Part shown: piece after piece, positions 16,109 to 26,800 of the stretch | How the letters are laid out: each line of letters starts with the position of its first letter | Numbering within the stretch: the stretch's first letter is position 1 | Source of the DNA: Massilia phosphatilytica | Lineage (GTDB): Bacteria > Pseudomonadota > Gammaproteobacteria > Burkholderiales > Burkholderiaceae_D | DNA length: 64,000 nt | Direction of reading: 5' to 3' | Assembly: GCF_002968015.1 (NCBI RefSeq) | Contig: NZ_PUIP01000001.1 | Coordinates: 682,001-746,000, forward strand | Translations under genes and position numbers: made by a program | The notes under the pieces: model-generated | The model's input: the letters and a program-made list of their open reading frames with translations, nothing else | The model's database searches: none | Told to the model about the DNA's origin: nothing

Positions 16109-17653
16109 ATGGTTGAACACGGCAAACGGTTCGAGTGCGACGTCCTCGTCGTGGGCGGCGGCATCAACGGCGCGGGCATCGCGCGCGACGCGGCCGGGCG
16201 CGGCCTGCGCGTCGTGCTGTGCGAAAAGGACGACCTCGCCCAGCACACGTCGTCCGCGTCCAGCAAGCTCATCCACGGAGGCTTGCGTTATCTCGAGCAA
16301 TATCATTTCGGACTCGTGCGCAAGGCGCTCCTGGAGCGCGAAGTCCTGCTCAAGAGCGCGCCCCACATCATCCACCCGCTGCGCTTCCTGATGCCCCATG
16401 CGGCGGGCCAGCGTCCGGCCTGGATGATCCGCGCCGGCCTGTTCCTGTACGACCATCTGGCGCCGCGCGATTTCCTGCCGGCCTCGGGCATGGTCGCACT
16501 GCGCCGCCACCCGGCCGGGGCCGTGCTGCAGCGCCGTTTTACGCGGGCATTTGCCTATTCCGATGCGTGGGTCGACGATGCGCGCCTCGTCGTGCTGGCC
16601 GCGCTCGACGCGCGCGAACGGGGCGCGACGATCCTCACGCGCACGCGCTGCGTCCGCGTGCGGCGCGACGCCAGGCGCTGGGAGGCCGACCTGGAGGCGC
16701 CGGGCGGCACCGTCCACGTGCATGCGCGCTGCCTCGTGAACGCGGCCGGGCCGTGGGCGGGCAGCTTCCTGCAGGCGACCGGCGCGGGCCCGGCGCGCCC
16801 GCTGCGGCTTGTGAAGGGCAGCCACATCGTCGTGCCGCGCCTGTTCGACGGCGACCAGGCCTTCCTCCTGCAGCAGCCGGATGGCCGCATCGTGTTCGCA
16901 TTGCCGTACGAGGGCGCGTTCACGCTGGTCGGCACGACGGACGTCGACTTCGATGCCGATCCCGGGCGGGTCGCCATCAGTCCCGCCGAGACGGCGTACC
17001 TGTGCGATGCCGTGAACCGCTGCTTCGAACGCCACATCGGGCCGGAAGACGTCGTGTGGAGTTTCGCGGGCGTGCGCCCATTGATCGGGGATGCCAGCGG
17101 CAGCGCATCGTCGGCCAGCCGCGACTACCGGTTCGAGCACGACACGGCCGGCGGCGCGCCGCTGCTGTCCGTGTTTGGCGGCAAGGTGACCACGTTCCGC
17201 AAGCTCGCGGAACAGGCCGTCGACTGGATCGGGCCCGTACTGGGCCGCCAGGTGCCGGCGTGGACGGCGCACGCCTGCCTGCCGGGCGGCGACTTGTTCG
17301 GCAAGGTGCCGATCGCGCGCGGCGTGCTCGAGTACGACGCGTGGGTGCGCACGCGCCGCCAGCAGTTCGCGTGGCTGCCCGACGGCCTGCTGGCGCGCTA
17401 TGCCCGCAGCTACGGCACGCGCCTCGCGGCACTGCTGGCGCATTGCCGCACGCGCGCCGACCTGGGAGACGAGATCGTGGCCGGCCTGTACGAGGTCGAG
17501 GCGGACTACCTCGTGCGCCAGGAATGGGCGATGTCGGCCGACGACATCCTGTGGCGCCGCACGAAGCTCGGCCTGCACGTGGCGCCGGGCGCGGCCCGGC
17601 GCCTCGATGCGTGGTTGACCGTGCGGCGCCGCGGCACGGTCACGACGCCGTGA
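16109..17653 (+). CDS. glpD: Aerobic glycerol-3-phosphate dehydrogenase
   Basis: Membrane-associated FAD enzyme oxidising sn-glycerol 3-phosphate to dihydroxyacetone phosphate and passing electrons to ubiquinone. 514 residues, typical. N-terminal FAD-binding motif DVLVVGGGINGAGIARDAAGRG (about residues 11-32), then SSASSKLIHGGLRYLE, a GlpD hallmark, and a C-terminal GlpD domain ending with EWAMSADDILWRRTKLGL. No glpF, glpK or glpR is adjacent. It converges on the NmrA-like gene with a 14-bp overlap of 3' ends. Confidence 0.92.
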   Translation: MVEHGKRFECDVLVVGGGINGAGIARDAAGRGLRVVLCEKDDLAQHTSSASSKLIHGGLRYLEQYHFGLVRKALLEREVLLKSAPHIIHPLRFLMPHAAGQRPAWMIRAGLFLYDHLAPRDFLPASGMVALRRHPAGAVLQRRFTRAFAYSDAWVDDARLVVLAALDARERGATILTRTRCVRVRRDARRWEADLEAPGGTVHVHARCLVNAAGPWAGSFLQATGAGPARPLRLVKGSHIVVPRLFDGDQAFLLQQPDGRIVFALPYEGAFTLVGTTDVDFDADPGRVAISPAETAYLCDAVNRCFERHIGPEDVVWSFAGVRPLIGDASGSASSASRDYRFEHDTAGGAPLLSVFGGKVTTFRKLAEQAVDWIGPVLGRQVPAWTAHACLPGGDLFGKVPIARGVLEYDAWVRTRRQQFAWLPDGLLARYARSYGTRLAALLAHCRTRADLGDEIVAGLYEVEADYLVRQEWAMSADDILWRRTKLGLHVAPGAARRLDAWLTVRRRGTVTTP

Positions 17654-18503
17654 CGGGCGGCGTCGTCCACGCGTCGGCCGCGGCAGATGCGAATTGTTCG
17701 AACCCGCGCGCCGCCCGGCCGGTGACGCGTTCCACGGTGCCGGTGACCTCTGCTGCCTGGCCGTCGCGGATGGCATCCTGATCGCGCATGACCATGTCGA
17801 TGTAGTCTTCAGGCATGCCCGCCTGTTGCAGAAGCTGTGCCATCGCGCCACGTGGGACCGCATGGTGCGCCACGGCCCGGCCGGATGCCTTCGAAATCGC
17901 CTCCGCCGCGTCGGCGAAGGTGAGCGCGCGCGGGCCCGTGATGACGTGCGTCGCCGACGCGTGGCCCGGGTCGACAAGCGCTGACGCCGCGACGGCCGCG
18001 ATGTCGCCGGCGTCGACGAAGGCGACCGCACCGTCGCCCGTAGCGGACACGATGGCGCCGCCCTGCAGGATTGCCGGCAGCAGGAAACCTTCCGAGAAGT
18101 TCTGCGCGAAACCGGTCGGACGCAGCAGCGTCCAGTGCAAACCGGATTGCATCACTGCCTGCTCCACCTTGCGGCGGCCGGAATCGCGCGGCTCGAGCGG
18201 AAAGCCGGCGCCCATGGACGACAGGGCGACCACGCGTTCGGCGCCGCTTTCCCGCGCTTTCTCCAGAAACGCCGCAACCGTAGCGGACGGGTCCTCGACG
18301 AACTCCGGCGCCACGAGGTAGACGGCGCGCACGCCGTCGAGGGCTGCGGCAAACGTGGCCGGATCGTGCCAGTCGAATACGACGTCGCCGCCGCCATGGC
18401 GGCTTGCGGCACGCGCATCCAGGCCGCGCCGCGCAAGTTGGTCAAGCAGGCGGCGCCCCGTCTTTCCAGTCGCGCCGGTCACCAGGATGGGAGAAGCTTG
18501 CAT
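17640..18503 (-). CDS. NmrA-like NAD(P)-binding oxidoreductase
   Basis: 287-residue Rossmann-fold protein of the atypical short-chain dehydrogenase group. The dinucleotide motif is ILVTGATGKTGRRLL at residues 5-19. It lacks the classical YxxxK pair in the usual position, and LRPTGFAQNF resembles NmrA/azoreductase-like NAD(P)H-dependent proteins (YtfG type, quinone reductase). AAGGA lies 7 bases before the ATG. It is divergent from an AraC regulator, 62 bp away, which probably controls it. Confidence 0.8.
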   Translation of the reverse strand: MQASPILVTGATGKTGRRLLDQLARRGLDARAASRHGGGDVVFDWHDPATFAAALDGVRAVYLVAPEFVEDPSATVAAFLEKARESGAERVVALSSMGAGFPLEPRDSGRRKVEQAVMQSGLHWTLLRPTGFAQNFSEGFLLPAILQGGAIVSATGDGAVAFVDAGDIAAVAASALVDPGHASATHVITGPRALTFADAAEAISKASGRAVAHHAVPRGAMAQLLQQAGMPEDYIDMVMRDQDAIRDGQAAEVTGTVERVTGRAARGFEQFASAAADAWTTPPVTAS

Positions 18504-18565
18504 GTTGAAATCCTTGATCTGTTTTGGATGAGACGTCACTATAGGGATGAATTCCGATCCACAGA

Positions 18566-19540
18566 ATGCGTAAAACCCTCGATTTCATGTTCAAACGTAT
18601 TGATTCATGCCCGGATGCGCTGACCCAAGTGCTGGAGGCCGCCCGGCTCGGAGGGCGCCTGTCGGCGTCGATGTCGGCCAGGGCGCCGTGGGGCTTGCGC
18701 TTCGGGTATGTGGAACGGCTGGCCGGCTTCCATGTCGTGTTGCGGGGAACCTGCTGGTTGGTGTTCGAAGGCGAACGCCCACCGGTCCGGCTCGAGGTTG
18801 GCGACGTGGTCCTGCTACCGCATGGCACGGCGCACGTCCTGTGCGACGACCCCGGGACGCAGGCGATCGACCTGCACCAACACGCTGCCGGGATCGCGCC
18901 AGGCCGGACGATCGACCTGCCGGGCGGAAGCGGTGCCGAATGCGCACTGCTGTGCGGTTCGTATTCCCTGTCCCTGGACAGTGGCAATCCGTTGCTGTAC
19001 GGCCTGCCGGAGTTGATCCATTTGCGGGGTGCGGACATCGGTGACGGGATGCTCGCCGCGACTATCCGGATGCTGGAAGCCGAGGCGACGCGGGTATCGC
19101 CCGGTTCAGCGCTCGTGATCGACCGCCTGGTCGACCTGATGTTCGTGCACGCCTTGCGCGCCTGGCTGGTCATCCAGGCCGACGATGCCGGCGAAAGCTG
19201 GCTCGGTGCGCTTGCGGATCCGGTCGTCGGCCCTGCCTTGCACGCAGTCCACGCCGATCCGACGTTCCAATGGACCGTCGACACCATGGCACGTGCAGTC
19301 GGCCTGTCGCGCGCCGCATTCGCCCGCCGCTTTCGCAACGCCGTCGGCGAACCGCCGCTGGCCTATGTCACGCGCTGGCGGATGGCGGTCGCGGCCGAGT
19401 TCCTGGAGCGGGGCGAGCGCGCGGCACGCGTGGCCGGCAGGGTGGGCTATGACGACGAGTTCGCGTTTGCCAAGGCCTTCAAGCGCGTGCGGGGTATTGC
19501 GCCGGGCGAACACCGGCGCCGTCATGCACCGAACCCCTAG
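18566..19540 (+). CDS. AraC-family transcriptional regulator with cupin sensor
   Basis: 324 residues. N-terminal half is a cupin_6-type ligand domain (VLRGTCWLVFEGERPPVRLEVGDVVLLPHGTAHVL, about residues 55-90). The C-terminal 100 residues hold two HTH motifs (MARAVGLSRAAFARRFRNAVGEPPLAYVTRWRM and AGRVGYDDEFAFAKAFKRVRGIAPGEHRR). It likely responds to a small organic inducer and controls the divergent NmrA-like gene through the shared 62-bp promoter region. A second possible start is the ATG at 18587. Its stop overlaps the end of the aminopeptidase gene by 4 bp. Confidence 0.88.
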   Translation: MRKTLDFMFKRIDSCPDALTQVLEAARLGGRLSASMSARAPWGLRFGYVERLAGFHVVLRGTCWLVFEGERPPVRLEVGDVVLLPHGTAHVLCDDPGTQAIDLHQHAAGIAPGRTIDLPGGSGAECALLCGSYSLSLDSGNPLLYGLPELIHLRGADIGDGMLAATIRMLEAEATRVSPGSALVIDRLVDLMFVHALRAWLVIQADDAGESWLGALADPVVGPALHAVHADPTFQWTVDTMARAVGLSRAAFARRFRNAVGEPPLAYVTRWRMAVAAEFLERGERAARVAGRVGYDDEFAFAKAFKRVRGIAPGEHRRRHAPNP

Positions 19541-22233
19541 CGCGCGTTCTTCGCCAGCCAGGCATCGATCTCCGGCAACCGCGCCGCGTTCACCTGGATG
19601 CGGTCCCTGATGGCCGCGATGGCCGCCTCCACGTCGCCGCGCGAGCCCGGTGCCAGGCTGGCCTGCGCGTACGCGCCGAGCTTGTCGACCATCGCCGGAT
19701 CCGACGACCCCGTCGCGAGGCGCGCCAGGTAGCGGCTGCGCGAGCTGGCGTCCACGCGCTCGTTGATCCGCGCGAGGTTCGCGATGGCGAAGTCGAACGC
19801 CATGTCCGGATAACGCTGCGCCACTTCCGAGATCATCCCGGCACTGATCGTCAGGCCCGGTTCGTCCGTCAGCGCGAGCTGCAGCGCGCGCATGGCGAGG
19901 GCGCGGTCTTCCGTTGCGGCCAGCAGGGTGTAGCGCTGGTCGCGCACGAGCGGGGTCGTTTCGTTGCGGGCGGCCGCGTGCAACTGGTCCCACATGGCGG
20001 CGTCCGCGTGCTGCGCGACGACGCCCATCACGGTCTTGCGCAGTGGTCCCGGCACGGCGCTGGCATCCGTCGCCAGCGCGGCGTAGCGGCGGCGCGCTTC
20101 GGCGATCACGTTGGCGTCGCCCAGGTTGCTCAGCACGACGATCAGCTCTTCACGGAGGTTCGCGACGGACGACGCCTCGCCCGGGCGCGCATTCCAGCCG
20201 ACCTGCGCCATCAGCGGCGCCAGGCGCGCGATCGCGAACGTGTCGAAACGCTTCTGGCGGGTCGCGTCGCCGCCGCGGGCCTGCTCCAGGTAGCGCTTGT
20301 GGACGCCGTCCAGCAGGACGGCGATGCGCGTCCACACGGCCGGGTCGGCGCCGGCCGGCGTGGCCTTCACGAGGTCCAGCACGTCCGACGCCGGCTGCAG
20401 GCCGGCCTGGCCGAGGGCGCTGCTGTCGGCCAGCAGGCCGATCTGGTCGATCGGTGCCAGGCTCGCGTAGCGCTGCGCCAGTTGCGCGAAATCGGCCGGC
20501 GTGTAGAGCGTGCGGTAGTAGCCGCTCTGGCCCGCATTGACGATGACCGCGCCGCAGCCGGGCACCGTGATGGTGCCCTTGCCGCCCGCGACGAGTGTGC
20601 TCGCCTGCTTTGTGGTCTCCCTTGTGCTGCCGGCGATCCGAGCGATGACGGGCACGCGCCAGGCGAGGGGGGCCTTGTCGGCGCGGTCGCGGGTGAATTC
20701 GGCCTGCGTCAGCGTCACCGTGGTCGCATTGCCGTGGCACGCCGGCGCGCCCACCCTGATCAGCGGGACGCCCGGCTGCAAGGTGAAATCGTGGGCGATC
20801 GCGGTGACCGGCTTGCCGGCCGCCTTTTCGATCTGCTTCCACAGGTCGTCCGACACCGTGTTGCCGTATGCGTGCGCCTTCATGTACGCGCGCACGCCGT
20901 TGCGCCAGGCGTTCTCGCCGACGTAGGCTTCCAGCATGCGGATGACGGATTCGCCTTTCGAGTACGTGATCTCGTCGAAGGCCTGGTTGGCCTGTTCGAC
21001 CGTCTCCACGTGCTGCACGACGGGGTGCGTGCCGGCGACGGAATCGCGCCGCATCGCGGTCTCGCGCACGCCGACGGCGCCCAGCTGCGTATTCCATTCC
21101 GGATGCAGGCGCGCGGTCGTGCGGCTCTCCATCCACGACGCGAAGCCTTCGTTCAGCCACAGGTCGTCCCACCAGCGCATCGTCACGAGGTCGCCGAACC
21201 ACTGGTGCGCCATCTCGTGCGCGGCGGTGGCGAAGATCTCTTCGCGGTCGTGCTGGGTCGCGATCGTGGGGTCGAGCAGCAGCGCGTATTCGAACGTGAA
21301 GATCGCGCCCCAGTTTTCCATCGCGCTGAAGAACTGGCTGCGGCCCGCGCCGGCCACGTTGTCCAGCTTCGGCAGCGGGTAGCGCACGCCGAAATAATCG
21401 TTGTACTCGCGCAGGATGGCCTGCGACGACTCCAGCGCGAAGGCCGCCTGCGGCAGCGCGCCGCGGCGGGTGACGACGCCGACTTCCGTGCCGCCCACCT
21501 TCGCGGCCGCCCGTTCGAAGTCGCCCAGCGCGACGAACAACAGGTAGGTCGACATCTTCGGCGTGGTCGCGAAGCTCACGCGCTTGCGGCCGTCGCCCAG
21601 GGTCTCCGTTTTCACCGCCGGCATGTTGCTGACGGCCATCTGGGCCGCCGGCACGACGACATCCAGCGCGAAGCTGGCTTTATAGGCCGGCTCGTCCCAC
21701 GACGGGATCACGCGGCGCGCGTCCGAGTTCTCGAACTGCGTGTAGAGCGCGCGCTGCTGCTTGCCGTCCGCGCCGGGATAGTCCAGCGAGAACAGCCCGA
21801 CGGCCTGCGTGCCGATCACGCCCGTGTAGTCCATCGCGAGGTGGTACGTGCCCGGTGCGATAGGTTGGGCGAACGTGAACGTGGCGGTCTGCGCGTCGTT
21901 GTCGACGGCGGCCGTCGCCTCACGCTCGGCGCCGCCGGCGGCCGGGGCCAGCGTCACCTTCGAGAATGTGAGGTCGGCCGCGTTCAGGGTGATCGTGTTG
22001 GTGGCCTTGGCCACGTTGATCGTGACGACGGCGCGCGCGCTGAACGACGCGGCGGCGGCGTCCGGCGTGAGCGCGATCTGGTAATGCGTCGGCATGACGC
22101 CGCGCGGCAGTTGCGTGGTGGTGTCGGCGTTCGCCGTCGCGCCGGCGCCGGCGCGGGTGGGCGCGGCGCTGACGTGAAAGGGCGCCGTCGCCAGGGTAAG
22201 GGCGACGGCGGCGGGAAGCAGCTTGCGGTACAT
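19537..22233 (-). CDS. M1-family metallo-aminopeptidase, exported
   Basis: 898 residues with a signal peptide (MYRKLLPAAVALTLATAPFHVSAAP), so periplasmic or secreted. Substrate-binding motif SAMENWGA (GxMEN-like), zinc site HEMAHQWFGD with the third ligand in NEGFASW about 18 residues on, and the transition-state Tyr region SKGESVIRMLEAY. A C-terminal ERAP1-like helical domain covers the last ~330 residues. It removes N-terminal residues from peptides. It is monocistronic and 168 bp from the divergent GST gene. Confidence 0.9.
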   Translation of the reverse strand: MYRKLLPAAVALTLATAPFHVSAAPTRAGAGATANADTTTQLPRGVMPTHYQIALTPDAAAASFSARAVVTINVAKATNTITLNAADLTFSKVTLAPAAGGAEREATAAVDNDAQTATFTFAQPIAPGTYHLAMDYTGVIGTQAVGLFSLDYPGADGKQQRALYTQFENSDARRVIPSWDEPAYKASFALDVVVPAAQMAVSNMPAVKTETLGDGRKRVSFATTPKMSTYLLFVALGDFERAAAKVGGTEVGVVTRRGALPQAAFALESSQAILREYNDYFGVRYPLPKLDNVAGAGRSQFFSAMENWGAIFTFEYALLLDPTIATQHDREEIFATAAHEMAHQWFGDLVTMRWWDDLWLNEGFASWMESRTTARLHPEWNTQLGAVGVRETAMRRDSVAGTHPVVQHVETVEQANQAFDEITYSKGESVIRMLEAYVGENAWRNGVRAYMKAHAYGNTVSDDLWKQIEKAAGKPVTAIAHDFTLQPGVPLIRVGAPACHGNATTVTLTQAEFTRDRADKAPLAWRVPVIARIAGSTRETTKQASTLVAGGKGTITVPGCGAVIVNAGQSGYYRTLYTPADFAQLAQRYASLAPIDQIGLLADSSALGQAGLQPASDVLDLVKATPAGADPAVWTRIAVLLDGVHKRYLEQARGGDATRQKRFDTFAIARLAPLMAQVGWNARPGEASSVANLREELIVVLSNLGDANVIAEARRRYAALATDASAVPGPLRKTVMGVVAQHADAAMWDQLHAAARNETTPLVRDQRYTLLAATEDRALAMRALQLALTDEPGLTISAGMISEVAQRYPDMAFDFAIANLARINERVDASSRSRYLARLATGSSDPAMVDKLGAYAQASLAPGSRGDVEAAIAAIRDRIQVNAARLPEIDAWLAKNAR

Positions 22234-22401
22234 GGAAATCCTATCGTGTATGTATGTCGAACCGCGCGCGCTGCGGGTCGGGCGCGCATGGCGAAGCCGG
22301 CAATCTACGGTCAAAGGGCGCACACTGTCAAATGAGCAAGTGGAGAGGAAAGGCGCGGGGATGCGCTATGATCGGCGCGACAACGACGAAGGAGACGCTT
22401 G

Positions 22402-23025
22402 ATGAAACTGTACACGAGCAGCCGCGCGCCGAATCCGCGCCGCGTCCTGATGTTCATGGCCGAGAAGGGCATCGCCGACATCGCCACGGTGCTGATCGAC
22501 CTGGGCAAGGCCGAGCACCGCAGCGAGGCGTTCGCGGCGCTGAACCCGATGGCCCAGGTGCCCGTGCTGGAGCTGCCCGACGGCCGCACCCTGGCCGAGA
22601 CGCGCGCCATCTGTACGTACCTGGAGGGTGTCTACCCGGATCCGAACCTGATGGGCGCGGACTTCGAGGAGCGCGCGTTCATCGAGATGATGGACCGCCG
22701 CTGCGAGCTGCAGCTGTTCCTGCGCATCGCCAACTGCGTGCGCCACACGCATCCGGGCCTCGCGCCGCTGGAGCAGCCGCAGTTCGGCGACTTCGGGGCG
22801 GCGCAGGGCGTCAGGATGCGCGAGACGGCGCGCTGGCTCGACGGCGTGCTGGCGGACCGCGACTACGTCGTCGGCGAGCGCTTCACGATCGCGGACATCA
22901 CGGCGTTCTGTGCGCTGGAGTTCGCGCGCGGGTTGATGAAATTCCGGCCCTCGGACGAGGGTCTCGTGAACCTGCAGGCGTGGCGCGACCGGATCGCGCA
23001 ACGCCCGAGCGCGCAGGCGGTGTGA
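22402..23025 (+). CDS. Glutathione S-transferase family protein
   Basis: 207 residues, cytoplasmic. The N-terminal thioredoxin-like domain (MKLYTSSRAPNPRRVLMFMAEKG) contains the cis-proline glutathione site QVPVLELPDGRTLAETRAI. The C-terminal helical domain contains the N-capping motif FTIADITAFCALEF. The catalytic residue appears to be a Ser or Tyr in YTSSRAPN. GGAG is 7 bases before the ATG. Its TGA directly abuts the convergent stop of the CheR-like gene. Confidence 0.88.
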   Translation: MKLYTSSRAPNPRRVLMFMAEKGIADIATVLIDLGKAEHRSEAFAALNPMAQVPVLELPDGRTLAETRAICTYLEGVYPDPNLMGADFEERAFIEMMDRRCELQLFLRIANCVRHTHPGLAPLEQPQFGDFGAAQGVRMRETARWLDGVLADRDYVVGERFTIADITAFCALEFARGLMKFRPSDEGLVNLQAWRDRIAQRPSAQAV

Positions 23026-23892
23026 TCACCCCACGCGCTTGTACCACGGCCGATCGCCCTCGATCGCCTGGTACGTGCCCGCGTGCGCATCCGACACGGC
23101 GAGCGGCCGGTCCAGGCACAGCACGCCGAAGCGGGCCAGGCTGTCGTGGAACAGCCGCAGCACGCGCTGGCGCAGCACGGGACCGAAGTCGGACAGCGCG
23201 CCGCAGCACAGGATCGCCTGGAATTCGTTGAACGACGCGTCCGTCACGAGGCTGTACTGCGACCACGTGATGCGCCGGCGCAGCTGCGGCTGCAGGCGCG
23301 CCTGGCCGTCGCGCACTTCGAAGTACATCGACAGCGCGGCATGGCCGCCGCTGGCCGCGTAGCGGGTCTGCGCGGCGTCCAGCTCGGCCACGGGCAGCCA
23401 CGCATCCTGCATCTCGGCCACCATGTCCTCGTTGGCGAGCGTCGCGTGGATGTCCAGCTTGCCCAGCACGCCTTCTTCCGCAAGCACGATGGCCAGGCCC
23501 CACGCTTCGCCGACGCCCGCGCATTCCGCCAGCCACACGCGCGGCACGGGCCACGCGCGCAGCGATGGCGCCAGCACCGTCCGCAGACGCTGCGTGTGGC
23601 CGATGTTCTCGAACAGGTCGACGGGTTGTGGCGCCAGCATGCGCAGCAGCGCGGACGCGGCAAGCGGGTCGTGCAAGACCTTTTCCTGCAGCCCGGACAG
23701 CGTGGCCGCGCCGTGCGCGCGCATGGCGTCGGCCAGCCGGCGGCGCAGGTACGCCCGGTCGTAGCCGCGGAACTCGTGGCCGTAGCGCTGGAACAGTGCC
23801 TCCAGCAGCAGCTCCGTTTCCAGCTCCTCGACCGCCAGCCCGGCCGCGAGGCCGGTCCATGCGTTGGAGGTCACCTTCGTCGCAGGCGCCAT
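23026..23892 (-). CDS. CheR-like protein with altered methyltransferase motifs
   Basis: 288 residues with the size and order of a CheR chemoreceptor methyltransferase: N-terminal helical part (RGYDRAYLRRRLADAMRAHG) and a Rossmann-like C-terminal part. The key motifs are altered. Where CheR has TxFFRE there is PVDLFENIGHT; where it has SAGCSTGEEPYS there is AECAGVGEAWGLAI; the CRNVLIYF motif reads CCGALSDFG. It may bind SAM poorly or act only as a binding partner. Its ATG overlaps the stop of the hybrid kinase gene (TGATG), so the two are made together. Confidence 0.7.
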   Translation of the reverse strand: MAPATKVTSNAWTGLAAGLAVEELETELLLEALFQRYGHEFRGYDRAYLRRRLADAMRAHGAATLSGLQEKVLHDPLAASALLRMLAPQPVDLFENIGHTQRLRTVLAPSLRAWPVPRVWLAECAGVGEAWGLAIVLAEEGVLGKLDIHATLANEDMVAEMQDAWLPVAELDAAQTRYAASGGHAALSMYFEVRDGQARLQPQLRRRITWSQYSLVTDASFNEFQAILCCGALSDFGPVLRQRVLRLFHDSLARFGVLCLDRPLAVSDAHAGTYQAIEGDRPWYKRVG

Positions 23893-26800
23893 CAGTGCAA
23901 CCAGACCCGCATCATCGACAGGAGTTGGGCGACGTCGACCGGCTTGGTGATGTAGTCGGACGCACCCGCGGCGATGCACTTGTCGCGGTCACCCTTCATC
24001 GCCTTCGCGGTCAGGGTGATGATCGGCAGCGACTTGAACTTCGGGATGCGGCGGATGGCGCGCATCGTGTCGTAGCCGTCCATCTCCGGCATCATGATGT
24101 CCATGAGGACGATCTCGATGGTCGGGTCCTTTTCCAGCACCTCGATGCCGTCGCGGCCGTTCTCGGCGAACAGCACCTGCATCTGCTGGCGCTCCAGCAG
24201 CGACGACAGCGCGAAGATGTTGCGCAGGTCATCGTCGACGATCAGCACCTTGCGGCCCGCGAGGCCGCCGTCCGCCGCGTGGATCTCTTCCAGCATGCGG
24301 CGCTGCGTCTCCGGCAGGCTGGCCTGCGAGCGGTGCAGGAACAGCGCGGTCTCGTCGAGCAGGCGTTCCGGCGAACGGGCATCCTTGACGACGATGGTCT
24401 TGGCGTAGCGCTTCAGCTTCGTGACCTCCTTGCGCGACAGTTCCTGCGCCGTGTAGATCACGATCGGGAGGTCGCGCAGCGCCTGCTGCTTGCCGATCTG
24501 GTCGAGCAGGTCGAAGCCGGAGATGTCGGGCAGCGTGAGGTCCAGCACCATGCAGTCGAAGTGCTGCTGCGCCAGGGCGTCCAGCGCGGCCTTGCCGTCT
24601 TCCGCCGTCACGATGCGCACGTCGGAGTCGCCGATCAGGCCGACGATCGATTCGCGCTGGGCCATGTCGTCCTCGACGACGAGCAGCGAACGCTTGCCGC
24701 CCATCAGGAATTTCTGGATGCGCTTGAATTCCTCCTGCAGCATCTCGCGGCTCACGGGCTTGTTGATATACGAGATCGCGCCCTGGCGCAGCGCGCGTTC
24801 GCGCTCGCGCAGCGACGACATCACGTGCACCGGGATGTGGCGCGTGCTCGGGTCGCGTTTCAGGCGGTCGAGGACCGTGAAGCCGTCGATGTCCGGCAGG
24901 TCGATGTCGAGCAGGATCGCGGACGGCAGGTAATCGCGCGCCAGCGACAGCGCGGAATCGCCGCGGTGCGTGACGATGCCCTTGAAGTTCTTTTCACGGG
25001 CGAAGTCGAGCAGCGTCTTGGCGAAGCGCTCGTCGTCCTCGACGATCAGCACGGACGGGTCGCCCGGCACGATCAGGCCGCGGTCGTCCAGCATTGTCGC
25101 GTATTCGACCAGGCTGCCCGACGGATCGGGCAGGGCGACGCTGGTGGCGGCTTCGGGCTCCACTTCCAGCAGCATGGTCGGTGCCGGCGCGGCCGACGGT
25201 TGCGGCTGCGGCGGGGCCAGGCGCGCCGGTTGCGGCTGGCGGGTCTGTTCGTAGTTGATGAAGCCCGCGCGGTTGTACGGCAGGTACAGGGTGAACGTGG
25301 AACCGATGTTGACGGTGGATTCCACGCGGATTTCGCCGCCCAGGAGGCGCGCCAGTTCGCGCGAGATCGACAGGCCCAGGCCCGTGCCGCCGTATTTGCG
25401 GGCGGTGGAGCCGTCGGCCTGCTGGAACGCTTCGAAGATCAGCTGCAGCTTGTCGGACGGGATGCCCACGCCGGTATCGCGCACGGAGAACGCCAGCACG
25501 GCGTCCGCATGCAGCAGGTGCGGGTGGTCGGCCGTCCAGCCGCTCGTCACGAGGCTGATCGTCAGCGACACGTTGCCGTGGCTGGTGAACTTGAACGCGT
25601 TCGACAGCAGGTTCTTGAGGACCTGCTGCAGGCGCGTCGTGTCGGTCATGACGGCGGTCGGCAGGTTGTCCGCCAGTTCCACCGAGAAGCCCAGGTGCTT
25701 TGCCTCGGCCATGTGGCGGAACGTGCGGTCCACGTAGTTGCGCAGGTTCGAGAAGCGGTATTCCGACACGTCCAGGGTGACGGTACCGGACTCGATCTTC
25801 GACAGGTCGAGAATGTCGTTAATGAGCGTCAGCAGGTCGGAGCCGGAGCCGTGGATCGTCTTCGCGAATTCCACCTGCTTGGACGACAGGTTGCCTTCCG
25901 GGTTGTCGGACAGCTGCTGGGCGAGGATCAGCAGCGAGTTCAAGGGCGTACGCAGCTCGTGCGACATATTGGCCAGGAACTCGGACTTGTACTTCGAGGA
26001 CAGCGCCAGCTGGGTCGCCTTTTCTTCCAGCGCCAGCTTCGCCTGTTCCACCTCGCGGTTCTTGCGTTCCACCTCGATATTCTGTTCGGACAGCAGGCGG
26101 GCCTTTTCCGCCAGTTCCTGGTTGGTCTGCTGCAGTTCCTGCGCCAGCGACTGCGACTGGGTCAGCAGCGATTCCGTCCGGCTGTTCGCCTCGATCGTGT
26201 TCAGCACGACGCCGATGGATTCCATCAGCTGGTCGAGGAAGGAGAGGTGGGTTTCCGTGAAGCGGTCCAGCGACGCGATCTCGATGACGGCCTTGACCTG
26301 CTGTTCGAACAGGATCGGCAGCACGACGATGTTGGTCGGCGGCGCGGAACCGAGGCCGGACGACACGACGATGTAGTCGCGCGGGACGTCCGTCAGCCAG
26401 ATGCGGGTCTTCTCCAGCGCGCACTGGCCCACGAGGCCTTCGCCCGGCAGGAACGACGTCGGCAGTTTTCTGCTCGAACGGTAGCCGTACGACGCGATCA
26501 TGCGCAGGCGCGCATCGGCTTCCTGCGAATCCATCATGTAGAACACGCCGTGGTGCGCCGAGACGAGCGGTGCCAGTTCGGACAGGATCAGCTTCGTCAC
26601 GGCCTGCAGGTCGCGCTGGCCCTGCAGCAGTCGGGTGAAGCGCGCCAGGTTGGTCTTCAGCCAGTCCTGCTGCGCGTTCTTCTGCGTCGTCTCCTTCAGG
26701 TTGCGGATCATCTCGTTGATGTTGTCCTTCAGGTAGGACACCTCGCCGCGCGCTTCCACCTGGATGGAACGCGACAAGTCGCCGCGGGTCACCGCCGTCG

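Noticed and set aside
15893..18031. A 712-codon minus-strand frame
   Set aside because: Antisense to glpD and part of the NmrA gene; arginine-rich shadow.
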